Source: Clostridiales bacterium (lineage in GTDB: Bacteria > Bacillota > Clostridia > Lachnospirales > Lachnospiraceae). Taken from it: a stretch of DNA of 64,000 nt. Positions 1 to 8,559 of the stretch are shown here, in pieces. The translations under genes and the position numbers were made by a program. The notes beneath the pieces were generated by a model. It had not been told where the DNA came from and made no database searches. It worked only from the letters and a program-made list of their open reading frames with translations. How positions within the stretch are numbered: position 1 is the first letter of the stretch; each line of letters opens with the position of its first letter. Location of the stretch: contig JAJQIK010000052.1 in the NCBI GenBank assembly GCA_021199255.1, positions 35,910 to 99,909 on the forward strand, read 5' to 3'.

Positions 1-995
1 TCTATTAATTGATTGAGGACGTCCATGGCCTTGCCGGAATCAATGGCTCCGGCTGCCAGTTGAATCCCTTCCTCAACGGTTTGCGCTACCTTGCCCACAT
101 AAAGCGCCATGCCGGCATTCAATAATACGATATCCCGTTTCGGCCCCTTGTCAGCGCCGCTCAAAATATCCTTGGTGATCTTCGCGTTGGCCTCTCCATC
201 GCCGCCCTTGATATCCTCCTCGGAAGCGCGTTTAAAGCCGTACTGCTCCGGCGTAACCGTATAGACCGTTACCACATTATCTTTAATCTGCGCAATGGTG
301 GTTTCACAGACGGTAGACACCTCGTCCATGCCATTGGCTCCCGAAACTACCATGCCTGTTTCCACGCCAAGATGCATCAGCGCATTGGCGATGGGCTCAC
401 AGAGCTTCTGGTCATATACGCCTATCACGACGCATTTAGCGCCGGAAGGATTTGCCATGGGCCCTAAAATATTAAAAATAGAACGGATACCGATTTCATT
501 TCTCACCTGCCCCACAAATCTCATGGATTTATTAAAGGCAGGGGCAAACATGAAACCGATTCCCACTTCCTCTACGGATTTTTCTACTACTTCAATATCC
601 GGCGTAATATTGACTCCCAGCGCTTCCAGCACATCACCCGCCCCGGATTTGGAAGAAATAGCCCGGTTGCCATGCTTGGCGATGGGAAGTCCCGCTGCCG
701 CCGCCACAAAAGCGGCCGTGGTGGAAATATTAAAGGTATAGGTACAGTCTCCGCCGGTACCCACAAAATCCGCATACATCGGCAGATTCGGGTGAATATG
801 CTCCGCTTTCTCTTTTAACACGCTGGCGCTTCCGATAATCTCATCAATGGTTTCGCCTTTCATACGCAAAGCCGTCAGATACGCGGCGATCTGCGCCTGC
901 GTCGCCTCTCCGCTCAGCATAATGTCCATCACTCTTGCCGCTTCTTCTACCGACAAATTCTTCCCTTCGCTTACCGCTTTAATTGCACTCTTCAT
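1..995 (-). CDS. trpD: Anthranilate phosphoribosyltransferase (C-terminus cut by window edge)
   Basis: TrpD transfers the phosphoribosyl group of PRPP to anthranilate, the second step of tryptophan synthesis. The 331 codons present carry the family signatures GTGGD (PRPP loop), FNISTTAAFVAAAAGLP, and KHGNRAISSKSG followed by DVLEALG. The reading frame is still open at base 1, and the family is usually about 340 residues, so only a few C-terminal residues are missing. It lies 31 bp downstream of rpoZ on the same strand, with no terminator between, so it is probably the last gene of the yicC-remA-gmk-rpoZ transcript. No other trp biosynthetic gene is in the window. The family call is firm; the exact end is unknown. 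Confidence 0.9.
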   Translation of the reverse strand, partial: MKSAIKAVSEGKNLSVEEAARVMDIMLSGEATQAQIAAYLTALRMKGETIDEIIGSASVLKEKAEHIHPNLPMYADFVGTGGDCTYTFNISTTAAFVAAAAGLPIAKHGNRAISSKSGAGDVLEALGVNITPDIEVVEKSVEEVGIGFMFAPAFNKSMRFVGQVRNEIGIRSIFNILGPMANPSGAKCVVIGVYDQKLCEPIANALMHLGVETGMVVSGANGMDEVSTVCETTIAQIKDNVVTVYTVTPEQYGFKRASEEDIKGGDGEANAKITKDILSGADKGPKRDIVLLNAGMALYVGKVAQTVEEGIQLAAGAIDSGKAMDVLNQLI

Positions 996-1026
996 TTGAC
1001 ACACCACACCTTTCCTTTTTCCGCTA

Positions 1027-1353
1027 TTATTCCGTTATCTCCTCAGAAGACACTTCCTCCTCTTCCGGTTCTTCGATTTCCTCTACCTCTTCAAGCTCTT
1101 CCACTTCTTCGATTTCTTCCTCCGGCTGCTCGGTCAGAATCCTGACTTTTCCCTCATTCAGTTCCTCCACGGCCACAGACAAAGCCTTTCTGCCCTTACC
1201 GTCCACCAGCGTTTCATCGCCGGCAATAATCTGTCTGGCTCTTTTGGAGGTAGCCATTACGATAGAATATCTGCTGTTTACTACAGGATCTTCTCCCTCC
1301 TCTACCTCGCTGTTTACTACCTTAATTAGTTCTGCATAAGATGGATGTAACAT
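1027..1353 (-). CDS. rpoZ: RNA polymerase omega subunit
   Basis: The omega subunit helps assemble and stabilise RNA polymerase by binding the beta-prime subunit. The 108-residue protein starts MLHPSYAELI and has the conserved core (NSRYSIVMATSKRARQI, then DGKGRKALSVAVEEL) in residues 1-70. The last 35 residues are an acidic low-complexity Glu/Val tail, longer than in many omegas. A GGAAGGAG ribosome site precedes the ATG. The start overlaps the end of gmk by about 32 nt, the usual gmk-rpoZ order in Firmicutes, which suggests translational coupling. Confidence 0.93.
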   Translation of the reverse strand: MLHPSYAELIKVVNSEVEEGEDPVVNSRYSIVMATSKRARQIIAGDETLVDGKGRKALSVAVEELNEGKVRILTEQPEEEIEEVEELEEVEEIEEPEEEEVSSEEITE

Positions 1354-1972
1354 TTTTTTCTCCTTCCAATTCTTTTCTCATTTTATCTATAAAATCCTTA
1401 TTCCTTAACGGAGTATTATGAGCCGCCGCGATAATGGAGTGAAGCTCCCTGACGCAGGCCTCCAAATCGTCGTTCACCACAATATATTCGTATTCCTCTA
1501 TGCCCTCCGCTTCTTCCATGGCGCGGCGCATACGCTTGTCGATTACCTCTCTCGTCTCGGTTCCTCTGCCCTCCAGCCTGCGGCGGAGTTCCCCTGCGCT
1601 GGGCGGCATAACGAACAGCAAAAGCGCGTCCGGATACTGCTTTCTGACCTTCAGGGCTCCCTGAATCTCAATCTCTAAAATAACGTCCTTGCCATCGGCA
1701 AGCTGCTTCTCCACATAGGCTCTGGGCGTCCCATAATAGTGGTCGCAGTAACAGGCGTATTCAATCAATCCGCCTGTGGCAATTTTCCGTTCAAATTCTT
1801 CTTTGGGAAGAAAAAAATATTCCCTGCCGTCTTCCTCCCCCGGCCTTGGCGCCCTGGTGGTCGCCGAGATTGACAACGCATAATTGTCATACTCCCGCAC
1901 CAGTCTCTTCATCAAAGTACCCTTGCCCGCTCCCGAAAATCCGGAAACCACGATCAAAATACCCTTACGCAT
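1322..1972 (-). CDS. gmk: Guanylate kinase
   Basis: This enzyme phosphorylates GMP to GDP using ATP in the cytoplasm. The P-loop GFSGAGKGTL is at residues 11-20, followed by the GMP-binding region SISATTRAPRPGEEDGREYFF. The length of 216 residues is close to the family norm of about 205. The start overlaps the last bases of remA by 8 nt, and the end overlaps rpoZ. The C-terminal extension of about 10 residues comes from the overlap with rpoZ and may be non-functional. Confidence 0.95.
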   Translation of the reverse strand: MRKGILIVVSGFSGAGKGTLMKRLVREYDNYALSISATTRAPRPGEEDGREYFFLPKEEFERKIATGGLIEYACYCDHYYGTPRAYVEKQLADGKDVILEIEIQGALKVRKQYPDALLLFVMPPSAGELRRRLEGRGTETREVIDKRMRRAMEEAEGIEEYEYIVVNDDLEACVRELHSIIAAAHNTPLRNKDFIDKMRKELEGEKNVTSILCRTN

Positions 1973-2225
1973 CTTCTGTCTCCCCGCCTTCCGCCTGTGC
2001 TCTGCCTGCTATGGTCTCCGGAAGAAGCGCCGACAGGACAATCTGGCTGTTCTCCATCACTAAAACCGCCTTGGTCTTACGTCCCTGCGTGGCGTCAATC
2101 GCCATTCCTGTCTCCTTCGCTTTCTGCACCATACGTTTAATCGGCGCGGAATCCGGACTGACGACCGCTATAATCTTCCCCGTATTTACCACATTGCCAA
2201 ATCCTATATGAATCAGTCTGCCCAT
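1965..2225 (-). CDS. remA: RemA-family DNA-binding regulator (DUF370)
   Basis: This 86-residue protein matches the RemA/DUF370 family (start MGRLIHIGFGNVV, then NTGKIIAVVSPDSAPIKR and DATQGRKTKAVLV). In Bacillus subtilis RemA is a DNA-binding activator of biofilm matrix and osmoprotection genes; what it controls here is unknown. An AGGAAGAGGAT ribosome site lies directly before the ATG. It sits between yicC and gmk, as in B. subtilis and many Clostridia, so the assignment is supported by both sequence and synteny. The C-terminal 15 residues are acidic and poorly conserved. Confidence 0.9.
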   Translation of the reverse strand: MGRLIHIGFGNVVNTGKIIAVVSPDSAPIKRMVQKAKETGMAIDATQGRKTKAVLVMENSQIVLSALLPETIAGRAQAEGGETEDA

Positions 2226-2234
2226 ATCCTCTTC

Positions 2235-3113
2235 CTATTCAATATTCTGAATCTGCTCCCGTACCTTCTCTATTTCCGTCTTCAACTCGATGGCATGGGC
2301 GGAAATCTCCAGATCGCTGGTCTTAGACAAAATCGTATTGGCCTCGCGGTTCATCTCCTGGGCGATAAAGTCAAGCTTACGTCCAACGCTGCCGCCCTGG
2401 AGCAGATTGTCCCTAGTCGTCTCAATATGGCTCCTGAGACGAACCAGCTCTTCATCTACGCACACCCGGTCGGCGAAAATCGTCACTTCCATTAAAAGCC
2501 TGTTCTCATCTACCTTGGTATCCTCGAGCAGTTCCTTCACCTTATCTTCCAGCTTCTGCTTATATTCCGCTATGATCTGCGGAGAACGTTCCGTAATATA
2601 ATCCACATGGGTAAGCATACCGTCCAGCTTCGCAAGCAGATCGTTCCTCAGGTTCTCGCCTTCTCTGACCCTCGCCGCCACAAATTCTTCCGCCGCGCTC
2701 TTCACAGCCCGTTTTAAAAGCTGCCACAGCTCTTCCTCGTCCAAGGTCTGTTCTTCCATGGTAAAAATTTCCGGATATCTGGAAAGAGCGGATACGCGAA
2801 TATCATTATCCAGAGAAAAATCCTCCGCCATCTGGGAGAGATATTTCATATACTCCGCGGCCAGTTCCCTGTTGTATTTCACACACACATTTGATTCCGT
2901 ATAATCCTCATAGGTAATGAAAAGATCCACCTTGCCCCGCTGAATATAATTCTTCAGTTCACTACGGATCGCCGCTTCAAAAAAGTTCAGCTTCTTGGGC
3001 ATCTTGATGTTCACATCCAAATATCTGTGATTGACGGATTTCATCTCAACGATTACCTTCCGTTCTCCCTCTGTCACCTCGCATCTTCCAAAACCGGTCA
3101 TACTTTTTATCAT
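2235..3113 (-). CDS. yicC: YicC/YloC-family endoribonuclease
   Basis: The 292-residue protein begins MIKSMTGFGRCEV, the diagnostic YicC start, and ends with the conserved YicC/DUF1732 tail (GRKLDFIAQEMNREANTI, then TEIEKVREQIQNIE). E. coli YicC is a divalent-metal endoribonuclease linked to small-RNA turnover; the Firmicute homologue is YloC. It is the first gene of the operon yicC-remA-gmk-rpoZ-trpD and is read from a strong promoter just upstream. The length is normal for the family. Confidence 0.93.
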   Translation of the reverse strand: MIKSMTGFGRCEVTEGERKVIVEMKSVNHRYLDVNIKMPKKLNFFEAAIRSELKNYIQRGKVDLFITYEDYTESNVCVKYNRELAAEYMKYLSQMAEDFSLDNDIRVSALSRYPEIFTMEEQTLDEEELWQLLKRAVKSAAEEFVAARVREGENLRNDLLAKLDGMLTHVDYITERSPQIIAEYKQKLEDKVKELLEDTKVDENRLLMEVTIFADRVCVDEELVRLRSHIETTRDNLLQGGSVGRKLDFIAQEMNREANTILSKTSDLEISAHAIELKTEIEKVREQIQNIE

Positions 3114-3174
3114 AGTCGTATTCTTCCTTCTTCGATTGTAGGTTCACACGCATAGAGCCACGCATACAATTTGT

Positions 3175-3203
3175 ATTATAAAATAATCGCGGGAAGTAGT
3201 CAA
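3175..3203 (-). promoter_or_regulatory. SigA-type promoter of the yicC-remA-gmk-rpoZ operon
   Basis: On the minus strand there is TTGACT, a 17-bp spacer and a perfect TATAAT. It lies about 60 bp upstream of the yicC ATG and is back to back with the rqcH promoter. Confidence 0.75.
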
Positions 3204-3257
3204 GAAGCGCCGGTCGCCTGAAAAGTTTTTCAGAGGTTTCCCGGGGAAACCTTTTCA

Positions 3258-3286
3258 TTGAAAAGCCCTTCCGCATATTGTATAAT
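3258..3286 (+). promoter_or_regulatory. SigA-type promoter of rqcH
   Basis: On the plus strand there is TTGAAA, a 17-bp spacer and TATAAT. The expected start of transcription is around 3293, which leaves a leader of about 27 nt before the rqcH ATG at 3320. Confidence 0.75.
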
Positions 3287-3319
3287 AATGACCACAAAAG
3301 TAAAGGCATGGTTATTATT

Positions 3320-5161
3320 ATGGCATTTGACGGCATTACCATTTCCAATATCGTAAAAGAACTGCATCAGGAACTGTCAGGCGGACGTATCTATAAAATC
3401 GCCCAGCCGGAAAGCGACGAGCTGCTGCTTACCGTAAAAAACAACGGGGCGCAGTACAGGCTTCTGCTGTCCGCAGACGCTTCCCTGCCCTTCGTCTATC
3501 TGACAGGGAGCAATAAGCCCAGCCCCATGACGGCGCCGGGCTTCTGTATGCTGCTGCGTAAGCATCTGCAGAACGCTAAAATCACAGGCATCACCCAGCC
3601 GGGCCTGGAGCGGATCATCTGTCTGGAATTAGAGCACCTAAACGAACTGGGCGATGTATGCCGCAAGAAGCTGGTGGTTGAAATCATGGGAAAACACAGC
3701 AATATTATCTTCTGCAACGACGAAGATCAAATCATCGACAGCATTAAACATATTTCCGGAATGGTCAGCTCTGTCCGGGAGGTGCTGCCGGGCAGGGACT
3801 ACTTTATTCCGCAGACCCAGGAGAAATTAAATCCGCTGCGTTTTTCGTCACGCTACACAGCTTCCGCCGTTTCCCTGCCCTGCTTTCAGAAAAGGGAAGA
3901 GGACATGCTTCCAATCTCTTATGAGGATTTTCAAGGGCAGATGCGGGCAAAGCCCATGCCTCTTTATAAAGCGCTCTATACCTCCTACACCGGACTCTCC
4001 CCCATCATCGCCCAGGAGATTTGTTATCGCGCCGGGACAGAGGGGGATCTGTCTGCCAACGTACTGGCGGACGGCGATTCTGACGGGCTGCCCGGCGGTT
4101 CCTCCGGTCAGCCGCTCTTCCGTGTATACCGCGCCCTTTCCGCCCTGATGGACGACGTTGTGACAGGCGCTTTCGCTCCCGCCATCGTCTACGACCACAA
4201 GGAGCCCATAGAATTTTGCGCGCTGCCGCTGACCCTGTATGGAGATAAGGAGATACAGAAATTTTCCTCCATCAGCGCCCTGCTGGAGCGTTACTACGCG
4301 GAGCGCAGCGCCATAACCCGTATCCGCCAGAAGTCCGCAGATCTTCGCCGGATTGTACAGACCGCCCTGGAACGCAATGTGAAAAAATATGACCTACAGA
4401 GAAAGCAGATGCGGGACACAGAGAAACGGGAGCAATACAAGGTATACGGAGAACTGTTAAACGCCTACGGCTACAATCTGCCCCCCGGAGCCAAATCCCT
4501 GGAGGCGCTCAACTACTATACCAACGAAATGATTACCATTCCGCTGGACGCCACGCTCACGCCGCAGGAAAACGCCAAAAAATATTTTGATAAATACGGG
4601 AAATTAAAGAGAACCTATGAGGCTCTGTCAGAATTGACTATTCAGGTCAAAGAAGAAATCGATCATCTGGAGTCCATTTCCGCCGCGCTGGATATTGCCA
4701 TGCAGGAGGAGGATCTGGTACAGATCAAGGAAGAGTTAGTGGAAAGCGGCTATATTCGCAGAAAGGGCGGCGACAGGAAAGCTAAAATCACCAGCAGGCC
4801 CTTCCATTATATCAGCAGTGACGGTTTCCATATGTACGTAGGGAAAAACAATTATCAGAACGATGAACTGACCTTTAAATTCGCCACCGGCAACGACTGG
4901 TGGTTCCACGCCAAGAAAATCGCCGGCTCCCATGTGGTTGTCAAGACCGAGGGGCAGGAACTGCCCGACCGCACCTTTGAGGAAGCGGCACGTCTGGCAG
5001 CCTACTATTCCAAAGGCCGGGAACAGGATAAAGTAGAAATCGATTATATCCAGAAAAAGCATGTGAAGAAACCTGCCGGCGCCAAACCCGGCTTCGTGGT
5101 CTATTACACGAATTATTCCATGACCATCGATTCTGATATCTCGGATATCCGACAGCTCTAG
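3320..5161 (+). CDS. rqcH: RqcH / NFACT-family ribosome quality control protein
   Basis: RqcH (older name FbpA, fibronectin-binding-like) binds stalled 50S subunits and directs addition of alanine tails to nascent chains. The 613-residue protein has the NFACT-N start MAFDGITISNIVKEL, a central coiled-coil region (about residues 330-470) and the NFACT-R domain near the C-terminus with DGFHMYVGKNNYQND and NDWWFHAKKIAGSHVVV. An in-frame ATG at 3308 sits only one base after AAAGG, so the ATG at 3320, which matches the family start, was chosen. It is one of only a few plus-strand genes and is transcribed divergently from yicC. Confidence 0.92.
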   Translation: MAFDGITISNIVKELHQELSGGRIYKIAQPESDELLLTVKNNGAQYRLLLSADASLPFVYLTGSNKPSPMTAPGFCMLLRKHLQNAKITGITQPGLERIICLELEHLNELGDVCRKKLVVEIMGKHSNIIFCNDEDQIIDSIKHISGMVSSVREVLPGRDYFIPQTQEKLNPLRFSSRYTASAVSLPCFQKREEDMLPISYEDFQGQMRAKPMPLYKALYTSYTGLSPIIAQEICYRAGTEGDLSANVLADGDSDGLPGGSSGQPLFRVYRALSALMDDVVTGAFAPAIVYDHKEPIEFCALPLTLYGDKEIQKFSSISALLERYYAERSAITRIRQKSADLRRIVQTALERNVKKYDLQRKQMRDTEKREQYKVYGELLNAYGYNLPPGAKSLEALNYYTNEMITIPLDATLTPQENAKKYFDKYGKLKRTYEALSELTIQVKEEIDHLESISAALDIAMQEEDLVQIKEELVESGYIRRKGGDRKAKITSRPFHYISSDGFHMYVGKNNYQNDELTFKFATGNDWWFHAKKIAGSHVVVKTEGQELPDRTFEEAARLAAYYSKGREQDKVEIDYIQKKHVKKPAGAKPGFVVYYTNYSMTIDSDISDIRQL

Positions 5162-5203
5162 CGGCAGGCAAAGAAGCCCGGCGGCGTCTCTTCTACCTGC
5201 CGC
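5161..5203. other. GC-rich stem-loop between convergent genes
   Basis: GCGGCAGG at 5161-5168 pairs with CCTGCCGC at 5196-5203, with an inner AGAAG/CTTCT pair. It lies at the meeting point of rqcH and the MBL lipoprotein gene and overlaps the last codons of the latter. There is no T-tract on either side, so a terminator role is only tentative. Confidence 0.4.
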
Positions 5204-6071
5204 CCTGTGTGACCGTCATATTTATCCCATCGGCTTCCACCAGAATATCGCCGTCCGCCGTATCGTATACCTTGCAGCCATATTCCTCCAGCATCTGAAG
5301 CGTCTCTTCCTCCAGCCTCGCGCGCTCCTGCCCCGCCGTCAGAACCGCCCACACCGGCTCTGCGGACTCTATCAGCTCCTCCAGCTTCTTATTATAATCT
5401 CCGTGATGAGGTATTTTAATCAGATCATACTGCTCCGCTCCCTGCGCCGTCTCCAGAAATTCTTCCGTGCGTTTCTTCATCGCGTCGCCCATCAGCAGAA
5501 AGCGGTTCTCTCCATAGACGGCCGCCGTAATCAGGGAATAGTTATTATCATTTCCATATTCCTCTTGTTCGGGCGCGCTGATATAGAATTCCGCTCCCGC
5601 CGCCGTAAAGCTGTAATCCTCCTGCAGCTTTACACTCTCCGTCCCCGACTCCTCCAGCGCCTCCATAAGCGCTGCATAGTAAACGGAGTTCTCCTCATAA
5701 TCCGGCATCAGCACGCAGTCTACCTCATAATGGGTAATTAATTCCGCCGCGCTGCCGATATGATCCTTATCAAAATGGCTGAGTATCAGATAGTCGATGT
5801 CCGTAATCTGCCTTTCGTCTAAAAAAGAGCTGATCGCTCCATAATCGTCCGCGTCAGCGGTATCATTGATAATCACGCTCTCCCCCAAATCTATAATGAT
5901 ACAGTCGGATTTTCCCGTATTCAGGAAGGTCATTTGCAGATGCCCGCCCTCCCGGCTCTGCGAGGCTAAGGAGGAAACCGATTCCTCAGGCTGGGGCGTT
6001 GTGTCTCCGCAGCCCGTAAGTCCCGCCAGCATTGCTGCCGCCCAAATACCCATGCAGATTTTTCTCTTCAT
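5193..6071 (-). CDS. Secreted lipoprotein with metallo-beta-lactamase fold (ComEC C-domain-like)
   Basis: The 292-residue protein has a lipoprotein signal peptide with lipobox LTGC (Cys21). A metallo-beta-lactamase-fold domain follows: LNTGKSDCIIIDLG near residue 50, the metal motif HFDKDH near residue 98 (HxHxDH-type with Phe in place of the middle His region), GDAMKKRTE, and KIPHHGDYN near residue 220. The layout resembles the extracellular nuclease-like domain of ComEC detached from its membrane part. It would be anchored outside the membrane. The substrate is unknown; nucleic acid or phosphoester hydrolysis is an inference from the family. Confidence 0.75.
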   Translation of the reverse strand: MKRKICMGIWAAAMLAGLTGCGDTTPQPEESVSSLASQSREGGHLQMTFLNTGKSDCIIIDLGESVIINDTADADDYGAISSFLDERQITDIDYLILSHFDKDHIGSAAELITHYEVDCVLMPDYEENSVYYAALMEALEESGTESVKLQEDYSFTAAGAEFYISAPEQEEYGNDNNYSLITAAVYGENRFLLMGDAMKKRTEEFLETAQGAEQYDLIKIPHHGDYNKKLEELIESAEPVWAVLTAGQERARLEEETLQMLEEYGCKVYDTADGDILVEADGINMTVTQGGR

Positions 6072-6151
6072 TACGCTACCTGCCTTATCTCAAATCTTTG
6101 TCTATCATATGCTTGGGCGGATTTTTTGTAAAGCCAAAAGCCGTCCGCCTT

Positions 6152-6191
6152 CAAAAAGGAACTCTCAGGCAGTTATCATACCGCCTGAGAG
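6152..6191 (-). terminator. Intrinsic terminator after the CotF-like gene pair
   Basis: On the minus strand CTCTCAGGC and GCCTGAGAG form a 9-bp perfect stem, followed by a T-rich run (TTCCTTTTT). Confidence 0.65.
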
Positions 6192-6213
6192 CAGCTTTCT
6201 TTCCTATTATAGC

Positions 6214-6474
6214 TTATAAGGTATTCGATGAGAACAGGGATTTCACATGATCGATTTCCGCCTGCGTGGCTTTTGCCGCCGGTACATAGTAGGATTTCTC
6301 ACGGGCGATCTGGTACAGCTCCTCCTGAGACTGCTCACAGGCGTTTCGAAACTGCTTTAGGGTCTGCTTCAGCTCTTTATTTTCCGTCTGTGCGATCATC
6401 TCTCCGAAACGCACTAATTCCCCGTTAATACCGGTCAGGGTATCCGCTACCATTGTCTTTTCTTCCATCTGCAT
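6214..6474 (-). CDS. Small CotF-like helical protein
   Basis: This 86-residue, mostly helical protein (VADTLTGINGELVRFGEMI, then LKQTLKQFRNACEQSQEELYQIA, then KSYYVPAAKATQAEIDHV) resembles the small spore-coat CotF or ferritin-like proteins found in clostridial genomes. The likeness is by pattern only. GGAAGGAG precedes the ATG. It follows a second small helical protein by 28 bp, and a terminator follows, so the two form a short operon. Function is inferred, not shown. Confidence 0.6.
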   Translation of the reverse strand: MQMEEKTMVADTLTGINGELVRFGEMIAQTENKELKQTLKQFRNACEQSQEELYQIAREKSYYVPAAKATQAEIDHVKSLFSSNTL

Positions 6475-6502
6475 TGTTGTCTACTCCTTCCATTTCACTT
6501 GA

Positions 6503-6688
6503 TTACTGCAAAAACTCCATAAGCTGCTGCTTATTCTGCATCGCGGACTGGGCGCCCTTTTCAAAAAACTGTTTCACCTGCATGTCGGACGCGCACTGTG
6601 CATACTCCTTCATCTTGCAATGGGTTACGTCGTATCCTCCCATAAGGTGGCGCAGATTCTGTAAGTCCAATTCCGATAAGTTTGCCAT
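6503..6688 (-). CDS. Very small CotF-like helical protein, partner of the downstream gene
   Basis: The 61-residue protein reads MANLSELDLQNLRHLMGG, then HCKMKEYAQCASDMQVKQFFEKGAQSAM in two short segments. It contains two Cys and a His and no signal peptide. It has a strong ribosome site (GGAGG, 8 nt before the ATG). The fold is likely a two-helix bundle related to the CotF or ferritin-like four-helix family, which would pair with the next gene product. Expression in sporulation is plausible, but no SigE, SigK or SigG promoter could be assigned with confidence. Confidence 0.6.
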   Translation of the reverse strand: MANLSELDLQNLRHLMGGYDVTHCKMKEYAQCASDMQVKQFFEKGAQSAMQNKQQLMEFLQ

Positions 6689-6720
6689 AGTATTACCTCC
6701 TGATTATATTTGATACAAAC

Positions 6721-6764
6721 AAAAAATGATTGTCCTTAACAGTATGCTTGTTTGGACAATCATT
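6721..6764 (-). terminator. Intrinsic terminator after the flippase gene
   Basis: AATGATTGTCC and GGACAATCATT form an 11-bp perfect stem that touches the stop codon of the flippase gene. On the minus strand it is followed by a run of six T. Confidence 0.8.
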
Positions 6765-8413
6765 TATTCATGTAACAAATGAAATTTTCTGGCATAACGC
6801 GCCAGCATGGCTCCTTTCGGAAAGGCTTTCAGCTCCGTCTCGCTCACACCGCCTATTAACAGCAGAACCGCAAAGTATACGCAGACCGCTATGGCGATGG
6901 CAATCAGCAGCACCAGCCTGCTGACAGGAAGAAGCAGATATAATCCGTGATATACGCCATAGGCGACAACGCCCATAATCAGGGACGCAAATCCGGGCTT
7001 TACGAATATTTTTACATAATCGAGCCGATACCCCAGATGCTTACGGACAGACCATTGGTTCAGCAGGCACATCACCAGAGAATATATGATGTTGGCGCAG
7101 GCTAAAGCGTAGGTATCCAACTGCGTATAGAACAGCAGCGCCATCAGCCCCGCCACCTGTATCATCAGGGCAACCGCCGAATGGATTACCGGCGTATTCA
7201 CTCTGCCGATTCCCTGCAATACGGCGTTGGTCAGCGTAGACAGCCCGTACAGCACCACGGTAACCGACAGAACCGCCAACAATCCCGATGCCATATCCAG
7301 AGAATCCTTCTGGGGAAAGATAAACTGCATAATGGGCTTTGCCAGTACCGCCATGCCCACCATTGCCGGTATGGATACCAGCATCGTCATCTGGATCGCT
7401 TTCGTAACCTGCTCCCTGGTGCGGGCATATTCCCTGCGCACAAAAGCGGCGGACACTCCGGGCAGCGTCGCGGAGGACATGGCGGAAGCGATGGCGATCG
7501 GAATGTTGACCACGGCAATCGCCTGCGTAGAGAAAATCCCGTAATGATTGCCGTACACCACCGTGTCCACCTGCTTATAGTCCATCACATAATAATAAAT
7601 ATACATATTCACTACGGTGGAACAGTTATAAATAAAAGTGCTCAGTATAAAAGGCGTAACGACCGTAAGCACGACCTTCATGATCTCCCGGTAGCTCTCT
7701 TCATGCCCGGAACGATCCCGCTTTATTCTCCTATGAAGGAATCCGCGGTTAAGCTTGTACATCCCCAGCATAAACGCCAGTCCGGTCAAAACGCCCGCGC
7801 CGGTACCGATTGCGCTCCCGGCGGAACCATACACCGCCTGTCTGGTGGAATCCTCCCCCGCCGCGTAATGAATCAGCAGATAGGCCGCCAGAATACTGAC
7901 GACGGCATTCATGATCTGCTCTAAAATCTGAGAAATAGAGGTATGCACCATGGAGTTGTGCGCTTGGAAATATCCCCGGAACACCCCTAAGAAACCGGAA
8001 AAGAAAATCGTAGGCGCAAGCACCCTGAGCGCCGCCGCCGCGTTGGGATTCTTGCTGACCAAAACAGGGGCTGCCGCAAAGGTGACAATGGCGGCAATAC
8101 CGCCCACAACAAAGACATAAAGCAAGGCACAGTGGAACACCCTCTGGGCATTCCGATACTCCTTGAACGCAAGGCGCTGGGCAATTACCTTGGAGATCGC
8201 CGAGGGAATACTGTAGGACGAAATCAGAAGGATAATCGTATAGATATTAATCGCGGCGCTATAGTAGTTGTTTCCCTCCAGCCCTATAATACTCAGGAGC
8301 GGACTGCGGTAAATCAGGCTGATCACCTTGACGATCATTCCCGCTGCCGCCAGAATCCCCGCCTGCAATACGAAGCTGTCTGTCCGCTTATGCTCTTCCC
8401 GCCTGCTCTCCAT
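6764..8413 (-). CDS. MOP-superfamily flippase (SpoVB / MurJ-like)
   Basis: The 549-residue protein has about 14 hydrophobic segments and the start QAGILAAAGMIVKVISLIYR typical of the polysaccharide-type MOP family (SpoVB, YtgP, MurJ/Wzx). Such proteins flip undecaprenyl-linked sugar precursors across the membrane; SpoVB is needed for spore cortex formation, and vegetative paralogues move lipid II or wall polymers. Which role applies here is not clear. It stands alone between two terminators, downstream of glgA. Confidence 0.8.
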   Translation of the reverse strand: MESRREEHKRTDSFVLQAGILAAAGMIVKVISLIYRSPLLSIIGLEGNNYYSAAINIYTIILLISSYSIPSAISKVIAQRLAFKEYRNAQRVFHCALLYVFVVGGIAAIVTFAAAPVLVSKNPNAAAALRVLAPTIFFSGFLGVFRGYFQAHNSMVHTSISQILEQIMNAVVSILAAYLLIHYAAGEDSTRQAVYGSAGSAIGTGAGVLTGLAFMLGMYKLNRGFLHRRIKRDRSGHEESYREIMKVVLTVVTPFILSTFIYNCSTVVNMYIYYYVMDYKQVDTVVYGNHYGIFSTQAIAVVNIPIAIASAMSSATLPGVSAAFVRREYARTREQVTKAIQMTMLVSIPAMVGMAVLAKPIMQFIFPQKDSLDMASGLLAVLSVTVVLYGLSTLTNAVLQGIGRVNTPVIHSAVALMIQVAGLMALLFYTQLDTYALACANIIYSLVMCLLNQWSVRKHLGYRLDYVKIFVKPGFASLIMGVVAYGVYHGLYLLLPVSRLVLLIAIAIAVCVYFAVLLLIGGVSETELKAFPKGAMLARYARKFHLLHE

Positions 8414-8502
8414 GCCTTATCGCCGCCTCCTTTCCTTTGTATTCCCGTTCGATACTTTCATCATGCCTATCCATTCTACAACCAGGAACAGGCTTCGCAA
8501 CA

Positions 8503-8537
8503 AAACGGAAATAACCCCTTTCGGATTATTTCCGTTT
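8503..8537 (-). terminator. Probable terminator after glgA
   Basis: AAACGGAAATAA and TTATTTCCGTTT form a 12-bp perfect stem; on the minus strand the T-run is short (TTTTGTT). Confidence 0.65.
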
Positions 8538-8559
8538 CTTAACGTTCCTTCTGCCGCAT

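Noticed and set aside
5161-5203. Stem-loop between rqcH and the MBL lipoprotein as an intrinsic terminator
   Set aside because: The stem is good but no T-tract follows on either strand, so it is listed only as a stem-loop.
7181-7924. 247-residue open frame on the plus strand
   Set aside because: It is antisense to the well-supported flippase gene, is His/Arg-rich and low in complexity, and has no ribosome site or family pattern.
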